Source: Pimelobacter simplex
GTDB lineage: Bacteria > Actinomycetota > Actinomycetes > Propionibacteriales > Nocardioidaceae
Direction of reading: 5' to 3'
Length of the DNA: 64,000 nt
Assembly: GCF_024662235.1 (NCBI RefSeq)
Contig: NZ_CP096276.1
Coordinates: 5,642,001 to 5,706,000, forward strand
Positions 59,191-64,000 of this stretch are shown piece after piece. Numbering within the stretch: position 1 is the first letter of the stretch; each line of letters starts with the position of its first letter. A program made the position numbers and the translations under genes. A model generated the notes under the pieces. That model saw only the letters and a list, made by a program, of their open reading frames with translations. It made no database searches and was not told the origin of the DNA.

Positions 59191-59921
59191 CGCCGCGGGT
59201 GACGCTGGCGATCGCGGTCCGCGTGCTCACCCAGCTGCGCCGCGACCACCGCACGCTGGCGATGCTGCTGGTGCTGCCGTGCCTGCTCCAGGTGCTGCTG
59301 TGGTGGATCTTCGACTCCACGCCGCTCGTCTTCGACCGGATCGGCCCGGCCCTGCTGGCGATCTTCCCGTTCTTCGTGATGTTCCTGGTCACGAGCATCA
59401 CCACCCTGCGGGAGCGGTCGAGCGGCACGCTGGAGCGGCTCTTCACGCTGCCGATGGGCCGGCTCGACTTCCTCTGCGGCTACGCGCTCGCCTTCGGCGC
59501 CGTCGCCGCCGTGCAGGCCGCGCTCGCGTCGGGGGTCGCGGCCGGGCTCCTCGACCTCGACGTCGACGGACCGGTCGTGCTGCTCATCGTCGTGGGGGTC
59601 GCCGACGCCGTGCTCGGTACGGCGCTCGGGCTGTTCGTGTCGGCCTTCGCCCGCACGGAGTTCCAGGCCGTGCAGTTCCTGCCGGCCGTCGTGGTGCCCC
59701 AGATCCTCCTGTGCGGGCTGATCCTGCCGCGCGACCACCTGCCGCCGGTGCTGGAGGCGATCGCCGGCGTGCTGCCGCTGACCTATGCCGTCGACGCGAT
59801 GGAGCAGCTCGCGACCACGTCGAGCACCGGCCAGGTCTGGCGCGACGTGGGGATCGTGGTGGCGTTCGCGATCGCGGCGCTCGCACTGGGTGCGGTGACC
59901 CTGCGACGTCGTACCGACTGA
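59187..59921 (+). CDS. ABC-2 type transporter permease
   Basis: 244 aa with six hydrophobic segments (LAMLLVLPCLLQVLLWWIF, LLAIFPFFVMFLVTSITTL, VVLLIVVGVADAVLGTALG, FLPAVVVPQILLCGLILP, IVVAFAIAALALGAVTL). The ERSSGTLERLFTLPM loop is typical of DrrB-like ABC-2 permeases. It forms an exporter with the preceding ATPase; the cargo is unknown. Confidence 0.9.
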   Translation: MTPRVTLAIAVRVLTQLRRDHRTLAMLLVLPCLLQVLLWWIFDSTPLVFDRIGPALLAIFPFFVMFLVTSITTLRERSSGTLERLFTLPMGRLDFLCGYALAFGAVAAVQAALASGVAAGLLDLDVDGPVVLLIVVGVADAVLGTALGLFVSAFARTEFQAVQFLPAVVVPQILLCGLILPRDHLPPVLEAIAGVLPLTYAVDAMEQLATTSSTGQVWRDVGIVVAFAIAALALGAVTLRRRTD

Positions 59922-59942
59922 CGGGAGCGACCGGAACCCCCG

Positions 59943-59948
59943 TAGTTT
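59943..59948 (+). promoter_or_regulatory. -10 box of leaderless proline dehydrogenase gene
   Basis: TAGTTT, 6 nt before the ATG at 59955. It starts a separate transcript for the proline dehydrogenase-proC pair. Confidence 0.5.
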
Positions 59949-59954
59949 AGGGAC

Positions 59955-60788
59955 ATGCGGCCGGTCCGGGACTCCCTGATGCTGCTGTCGCGCAGCGTCC
60001 TGGGCCGCCGGATCGTGCGCACCTTCGTGCCCGGCGACCGGGTCGACGACGCGGTGCGGGCGGTCGCGGAGGTCCGGACCGCCGGCTTCGCGGTGGGCGT
60101 CGAGCGGCTGGGTGCGCCCGCGGGCTCCGCGGTCGCCGAGTACCGCACGCTGATCGACCGGCTCGCCGACGCCGGTCTCGCGACCGGCACGGACCTCACC
60201 ATCGGCGTGGTCCCGCTCGACGAGGCCCGCAAGATCTGCCGCACGGCGGCCGGAGCCGGGACCACCGTGACGGTCGGCGCCACCGACGCCGATACCGATG
60301 CCGGTGCTGGCGTCGATGCGCGGATCGCGCTGGTCGCGGCGCTGCGCGCGGACTTCCCCGGCGTGGGCGTGGTGCTGGACGCGGCGCTCCCGCGCACCGA
60401 GGGCGACTGCCGCGCGCTGGCCGGAACAGGGAGCCGGGTACGGCTGGTCCGGGGTGCCGACTCGGCCGAGGCCGACAAGGCCTACGTGCGCTGCCTCAAG
60501 GTGCTGCTCGGCGGCGCCGGCTACCCCATCGTGGCGACCCACGACCCACGGCTGTTGGAGATCGCGGTCGCACTGGCCAGCCGCTACGGGCGCGCGCCGG
60601 CGACGTACGAGCTCCAGCTGCGCTACGGCGTCCGCCCGGCCGAGCAGCAGCGGCTGGCCGGCACGGGGGAGCAGGTGCGGGTGCTGCTGCCGTACGGCCC
60701 GGACTGGTACGGCTACCTGGCCGCCCAACTGGCGGAGCGTCCCGCGAACCTGTCACTGTTGCTGACGTCCTTGATCCCCAGGAAGTGA
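59955..60788 (+). CDS. Proline dehydrogenase family protein
   Basis: 277 aa, a short monofunctional PRODH-like barrel. VRLVRGADSAEADKAYVRCL (K/R near the flavin), IVATHDPRLLEIA and YELQLRYGVRPAEQQRLA followed by VRVLLPYGPDWYGYLA match the C-terminal half of the family. It would oxidise proline to pyrroline-5-carboxylate with FAD. The N-terminal third is poorly conserved and the protein is shorter than the usual ~300-330 aa, so activity is not certain. Overlaps proC (GTGA), the reverse reaction. Confidence 0.8.
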   Translation: MRPVRDSLMLLSRSVLGRRIVRTFVPGDRVDDAVRAVAEVRTAGFAVGVERLGAPAGSAVAEYRTLIDRLADAGLATGTDLTIGVVPLDEARKICRTAAGAGTTVTVGATDADTDAGAGVDARIALVAALRADFPGVGVVLDAALPRTEGDCRALAGTGSRVRLVRGADSAEADKAYVRCLKVLLGGAGYPIVATHDPRLLEIAVALASRYGRAPATYELQLRYGVRPAEQQRLAGTGEQVRVLLPYGPDWYGYLAAQLAERPANLSLLLTSLIPRK

Positions 60789-61603
60789 GCGAGCAGACCG
60801 TGAGCGAGAAGCGCACCGCTGTCATCGGCGCCGGCGTGATGGGGGAGACCCTGCTGTCCGGCCTGATCCGGGCCGGCCGGAGTGCCGACCGGCTCGTGGT
60901 GGTCGAGAAGCGACCGGAGCGCGCCGCCGAGCTCGCCGAGAAGTACGGCGTCAGCGTGGTCGACCAGGTCGGCGCGGCCGCCGAGGCCGACACCGTCCTC
61001 CTCGTGGTCAAGCCGCAGGACATGGCCGACGTGCTCGCCGAGCTGGGTCCGGCGCTCAAGCCCGGCCAGCTCCTCGTCTCGCTCGCCGCCGGCATCACCA
61101 CCGGCTTCGTCGAGTCGCGCGTGCCCGAGGGCGTCGCCGTCGTCCGGGTCATGCCGAACACGCCCGCACTCGTCGACGAGGGCATGGCCGCGATCTCGCC
61201 CGGCACCCACTGCGACGACAGCCACCTGGCCGAGGCCGAGCAGCTCATGGCGTCGGTCGGCCGGGTCGTCCAGGTCCCGGAGAAGCAGCAGGACGCGGTC
61301 ACCGCGATCAGCGGCTCGGGTCCGGCCTACTTCTTCTTCGTCGTGGAGTCGATGATCGAGGCGGGCGTCCACCTCGGACTGCCGCGCACCGTCGCCCACG
61401 AGCTCGTCGTGCAGACCCTCGTCGGCTCGGCCGCGATGCTGCGCGAGACCGGCGAGCACCCCGCGGTGCTGCGCGAGCAGGTCACCTCGCCCGGCGGTAC
61501 GACGGCCGCGGCGCTGCGCGAGCTCGAGGTGCACCGGGTGCGGGCGGCGTTCCTCGCCGCGCTCGAGGCCGCGCGCGACCGCTCGCACGAGCTCGGCAGC
61601 TAG
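60785..61603 (+). CDS. proC: Pyrroline-5-carboxylate reductase
   Basis: 272 aa. TAVIGAGVMGETLLSGLIRAG (NADPH loop), VLLVVKPQDM, VVRVMPNTPALV and AISGSGPAYFFFVVESM, then REQVTSPGGTTAAALREL. It makes proline from pyrroline-5-carboxylate. GTG 60785 overlaps the preceding stop; GTG 60800 is an alternative. Tight coupling of a proline dehydrogenase-like gene with proC suggests shared control or a proline/P5C redox cycle. Confidence 0.95.
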   Translation: MSEQTVSEKRTAVIGAGVMGETLLSGLIRAGRSADRLVVVEKRPERAAELAEKYGVSVVDQVGAAAEADTVLLVVKPQDMADVLAELGPALKPGQLLVSLAAGITTGFVESRVPEGVAVVRVMPNTPALVDEGMAAISPGTHCDDSHLAEAEQLMASVGRVVQVPEKQQDAVTAISGSGPAYFFFVVESMIEAGVHLGLPRTVAHELVVQTLVGSAAMLRETGEHPAVLREQVTSPGGTTAAALRELEVHRVRAAFLAALEAARDRSHELGS

Positions 61604-61611
61604 ACCGGTAC

Positions 61612-62301
61612 CTAGACCGGCAGTGCGCCGAGGCCGCGCACCGTCGCGACCTGCGCGGCAGGTCGCGCGCGCCGTCCCCGCCGGTCGAGCAGCAGCGCCG
61701 TCAGCCCGGCCCGCTGCGCGCCGACGACGTCGTTGCGCAGCGAGTCGCCGACCATGAGCGTCGCGGCGGGCGCGACGCCGAGGGCCGCGCAGGCGGTGAG
61801 GAAGGCGCGCGGGTCCGGCTTGGCGGCGGGCAGCTCGGACGAGGCGAACACCGGGACGTCGCTGCGCAGCAGGCCGGTCCGGCGCAGCTTGTCGGTCTGG
61901 ATGGTCAGCTCGCCGTTGGTGAGGATGCCGACCCGCAGTCCGGCGGCCCGGGCGCGCTCGATGGCCGCCGCGGCGTCGTCGAAGGCGCGCTGCGCCGCCT
62001 GGTAGCAGGCGAGGAAGCCCGCGAACACGTCGTCGGCGAGCGCGTCGTCGGCGAGGTTCCACGACGGGAGGAACTCGCGGATGCGCACCCGGCGCTGCTC
62101 GGTGTAGGTGATCTCGCGGCGCTGGGCGCGCTCGTAGTGCCGGTTCTCCAGCACGCACCAGCGCTCGGCGTGGGCCTCGAGCTCGGCGGGAGTGTCGGCC
62201 AGCCCGAGGCCGGTCAGCCAGGCGCGCAGGGCGCGGTCGGCCGCACCGCGGTGGTCCACCAGGGTGTCGTCCAGGTCGAGGAGCAGTGCCTGGAACGTCA
62301 T
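61612..62301 (-). CDS. HAD-family hydrolase
   Basis: 229 aa. ALLLDLDDTLVDHRG is motif I with the nucleophile Asp, VGILTNGELT motif II, the Lys in AAKPDP motif III and LMVGDSLRNDVVGAQRAG motif IV. A helical cap follows motif I (residues ~20-90). A small phosphatase, possibly phosphoglycolate-phosphatase-like; substrate not determinable. ATG 62301 has CAGACT 7 nt upstream, a weak leaderless -10. Confidence 0.88.
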   Translation of the reverse strand: MTFQALLLDLDDTLVDHRGAADRALRAWLTGLGLADTPAELEAHAERWCVLENRHYERAQRREITYTEQRRVRIREFLPSWNLADDALADDVFAGFLACYQAAQRAFDDAAAAIERARAAGLRVGILTNGELTIQTDKLRRTGLLRSDVPVFASSELPAAKPDPRAFLTACAALGVAPAATLMVGDSLRNDVVGAQRAGLTALLLDRRGRRARPAAQVATVRGLGALPV

Positions 62302-62340
62302 TCCGCGAAGTCTGCCAGCGGCCGCCGACACTCTCCGAAC

Positions 62341-63297
62341 TCAGAGCCCGACCGCCTCCCGGGCCGCGCTCAGGACCGGCGCGGTGACCGCGCGGCAGTG
62401 CTCGGCGCCGCGCTCGAAGACCTCCTGGACGTACGCCGGATCGGCCGCCAGCTCGGCGTACCGGGCCTGGATCGGGGCCAGTTCGGCGACCACGGCGTCG
62501 GTGACGGCCGCCTTGAGGGCGCCGTAGGTGGCGATGCCGTCCGCGGATCCTCCGCACGCGGTGAGGACCTCGATCAGGTTGGTCACGCCGGGCTTGGCGT
62601 CGCGGTCGGCGCGCACCGAGGCCGGGCCGGTGTCGGAGTCGGTGACCGCGCGCGCGACCTTGCGCCGTACGACGTCGGGCGGGTCGAGCAGCGCGATCGA
62701 GCCCGCGTCGGGCCCGGACTTGCTCATCTTGCGGGTCGGCTCGGCCAGGTCCATGACGCGGGCGCCGGCGGGAGGGACGGTGATCTCGGGGATGGCGAAG
62801 ACCTCGCCGTAGGTCGCGTTGAAGCGCAGCGCGATGTCCCGGGTGAGCTCGACGTGCTGGCGCTGGTCGTCGCCGACCGGGACCTGCTCGGGGCGGTAGA
62901 GCAGGATGTCCGCGGCCATCAGCACCGGGTAGGTGAAGAGCGAGCAGCGGACCGTCTCGTGGCGGCGGGACTTCTCCTTGAACTGAATCATTCGGCTGAG
63001 CTCGCCGGTGGTGGCGACGCACTCCAGCAGGAAGGACAGCTCGGTGTGCGCCGGCACCCGGCTCTGCCGGAAGAGCGTGCTGCGGTCGAGGCCCACGGCG
63101 AGGAGCAGCGTGCTCTGCTCGGTGATCGCGGTGCGCAGCGTCGCGGCGTCGCGCGGGGTGGTGAGGGCGTGCAGGTCGGAGATGCCGTAGAAGCACTCCG
63201 CAGAGTCTTGGCCCGCGCGCATGGGACGCAGGGCGCCGAGCAGGTTGCCGAGCGTGAGGCGTCCGCTGGGGGTGAGGAGGGAGAGTCGTCGGGTCAT
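62341..63297 (-). CDS. trpS: Tryptophanyl-tRNA synthetase (auxiliary TrpRS1-like)
   Basis: 318 aa, class I. LTPSGRLTLGNLLGALRP contains the HIGH-equivalent TLGN, ISDLHALT the ATP/Trp region, MIQFKEKSRR and LMAADILLY the Trp pocket, and PTRKMSKSG the KMSKS loop. It charges tRNA-Trp. The N-terminus differs from the mycobacterial housekeeping form and resembles the auxiliary TrpRS of Streptomyces, whose expression is controlled by attenuation. A Trp-rich leader and hairpins precede it. GGAG at 63305-63308 is its ribosome site. Confidence 0.93.
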   Translation of the reverse strand: MTRRLSLLTPSGRLTLGNLLGALRPMRAGQDSAECFYGISDLHALTTPRDAATLRTAITEQSTLLLAVGLDRSTLFRQSRVPAHTELSFLLECVATTGELSRMIQFKEKSRRHETVRCSLFTYPVLMAADILLYRPEQVPVGDDQRQHVELTRDIALRFNATYGEVFAIPEITVPPAGARVMDLAEPTRKMSKSGPDAGSIALLDPPDVVRRKVARAVTDSDTGPASVRADRDAKPGVTNLIEVLTACGGSADGIATYGALKAAVTDAVVAELAPIQARYAELAADPAYVQEVFERGAEHCRAVTAPVLSAAREAVGL

Positions 63298-63317
63298 GGG
63301 TGCTCCTGGAGAGAGGG

Positions 63318-63402
63318 CCCACGGGCGGCCACCACGGGCCGTGAAGCACGACGGCCGCCCGTGGGCGGCCGGTGAGAGAGGTGTGTCGAGGGGGCGGCCG
63401 CC
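63318..63402 (-). promoter_or_regulatory. Attenuator hairpins in the trpS leader
   Basis: Within the transcript, GGCCGCCC-AC-GGGCGGCC (63353-63370) can fold on itself. Alternatively CCCACGGGCGGCC (transcript strand of 63353-63365) pairs with GGCCGCCCGTGGG (63318-63330) in a perfect 13-bp stem with a 22-nt loop. A further GC block, GGCGGCCGCCCC (63391-63402), can compete. These mutually exclusive folds follow the Trp codons. There is no T-run, so the stem near the ribosome site may act on translation or by factor-dependent termination. Confidence 0.65.
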
Positions 63403-63403
63403 G

Positions 63404-63451
63404 TCAGGCGCGCCACCACCGCAGCTGCGAGGAGATCAGCGGGGTCGACAC
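63404..63451 (-). CDS. trpS leader peptide (15 aa, tandem Trp)
   Basis: GTG at 63449-63451, stop TGA at 63404-63406; product MSTPLISSQLRWWRA. The two Trp codons are at 63413-63418, next to the stop. A GATGAT hexamer (63458-63463, minus strand) lies 6 nt before the GTG, so the leader may be leaderless itself. A ribosome stalled on the Trp codons for lack of charged tRNA would hold the downstream hairpins open and raise trpS expression. Confidence 0.7.
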   Translation of the reverse strand: MSTPLISSQLRWWRA

Positions 63452-63458
63452 GTCCCGA

Positions 63459-64000
63459 TCATCCCACGCGGCGCAGGACGTCGACGTCGGGGACCACCTC
63501 GCCGGGCGGGGTGAGCAGGCCGAGCATGGTCGCCGCGATCGCCCGGGCGGCCTCGTCGGCGGCCAGCTCGCCGTCGTACACGGAGGTGGCGGCGGCGTGG
63601 GTGACGCTGTGCATCGTGGTGACGAGCCACGAGACGGGCAGGTCGGTACGGAACCGGCCGGCCGCGCGGCCGTGCTCGATGAGGCGGCGGGCCCGTTCGC
63701 GCGGCTCGCCGTGGGCGGCGGCCATCTCGGCGACGGGCATGCTCTTCTCGGCGGCGACCACCAGGGCGCCGTACCGGAGGGTGGTCTGCCAGGTCGCGTC
63801 GATCAGGCGGACCATCGCCGCGGCGGGGTCGCCGCTCAGGTCGAGGCCGCGCAGCGAGGCCTCCGCCTCGGCCATCGCCCGCGCGACGACCGCCGCGACG
63901 AGGACCGCGCGCGACTCGAAGTGGCCGTAGAGCGTCACCCGGCCCACGCCGGCGGCCTTGGCGATGTCGTTGATGCTGGCGTCGGGGTCGCGCGCGAGGC
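63459..64000 (-). CDS. TetR-family regulator (5' end outside window)
   Basis: The visible 180 codons run from mid-HTH (NDIAKAAGVGRVTLYGHF, ending the recognition helix; Gly replaces Tyr of YxHF) through a helical C-terminal domain (RAVLVAAVVARAMAEAEAS, WLVTTMHSVTHAAATSVYDG). The gene is truncated by the window end. Its stop codon overlaps the proposed -10 of the trpS leader. Targets unknown. Confidence 0.88.
   Translation of the reverse strand, partial: LARDPDASINDIAKAAGVGRVTLYGHFESRAVLVAAVVARAMAEAEASLRGLDLSGDPAAAMVRLIDATWQTTLRYGALVVAAEKSMPVAEMAAAHGEPRERARRLIEHGRAAGRFRTDLPVSWLVTTMHSVTHAAATSVYDGELAADEAARAIAATMLGLLTPPGEVVPDVDVLRRVG

Noticed and set aside
63353..63370. T-box riboswitch upstream of trpS
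   Set aside because: No T-box consensus or specifier-loop features were seen; the tandem Trp codons in a short frame explain the region better.

Overview
This is a high-GC actinobacterial chromosome segment, most likely from Nocardioides or a close relative. The evidence is the very high GC, frequent GTG starts, Lsr2, ClpC, DisA, a DUF3180 protein and a duplicated wall-teichoic-acid-type polymerase. The backbone follows an order I recall from Mycobacterium tuberculosis and Streptomyces: folE-folP-folB-folK-DUF3180, then DUF2520-panC-panD-(nadB-nadC)-coaX, lsr2, clpC, mutY, disA-radA. A second conserved block, DUF3109-like, ppx, sugar isomerase, proC, follows.

Two cell-surface glycan islands interrupt this backbone. 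Island 1 (208-18934) lies between folE and folP. It holds dTDP-rhamnose genes (rmlB, rmlA and a fused RmlC-RmlD), glycosyltransferases, two membrane acyltransferases, an apparently complete enzyme set for a UDP-2,3-diacetamido-2,3-dideoxy-glucuronic-acid type sugar (aminotransferase, 3-dehydrogenase, 6-dehydrogenase, hexapeptide acetyltransferase) and a MycE/TylE-like sugar O-methyltransferase. Island 2 (about 21351-35533) lies between the DUF3180 gene and the pan genes. It holds a bifunctional CDP-ribitol-forming enzyme, two giant glycosyltransferase/TagF-like fusion polymerases, a GT2, a GT61-type enzyme and a sulfotransferase-like protein, which suggests a poly(ribitol phosphate) teichoic acid with sugar and possibly sulfate decorations. 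A second sulfotransferase paralogue (41312-42454) sits where lysS is found in other genomes. I see no Wzx/Wzy or polysaccharide ABC exporter here, so export is presumably encoded elsewhere.

Region by region: 1-192 folE end; 208-3494 rhamnose precursor; 3505-12508 glycosyl/acyl transferases; 12651-18934 diacetamido-uronate sugar and methyltransferase; 18992-21342 folate; 21521-35533 teichoic acid; 35701-41315 pantothenate/NAD/CoA precursors; 42663-47642 Lsr2, a two-component system and ClpC; 47732-48737 SMR efflux pump with its TetR; 48722-53263 DNA repair and c-di-AMP; 53346-56562 regulator, methyltransferase, VOC and metal-binding protein; 56691-61603 Ppx, isomerase, ABC-2 exporter, proline metabolism; 61612-64000 HAD phosphatase, trpS with a leader peptide, and a TetR cut by the window edge.

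Regulatory reading gave the most. At least nineteen genes have a TANNNT -10 box exactly 6-7 nt before their start codon, the signature of leaderless transcripts; this fixes several ambiguous starts. trpS is preceded by an unannotated 15-codon leader ending in Trp-Trp-Arg-Ala and by competing hairpins, which fits ribosome-mediated attenuation. The smr/tetR promoter carries two 22-bp palindromes. A ClgR-box-like site precedes clpC, and the response regulator just upstream carries a probable one-base frameshift. Two large imperfect intergenic palindromes (21351-21443 and 26997-27157) are candidate dispersed elements. No tRNA, rRNA, CRISPR array, transposase or prophage gene was recognised. No gene-free stretch exceeds about 210 bases.
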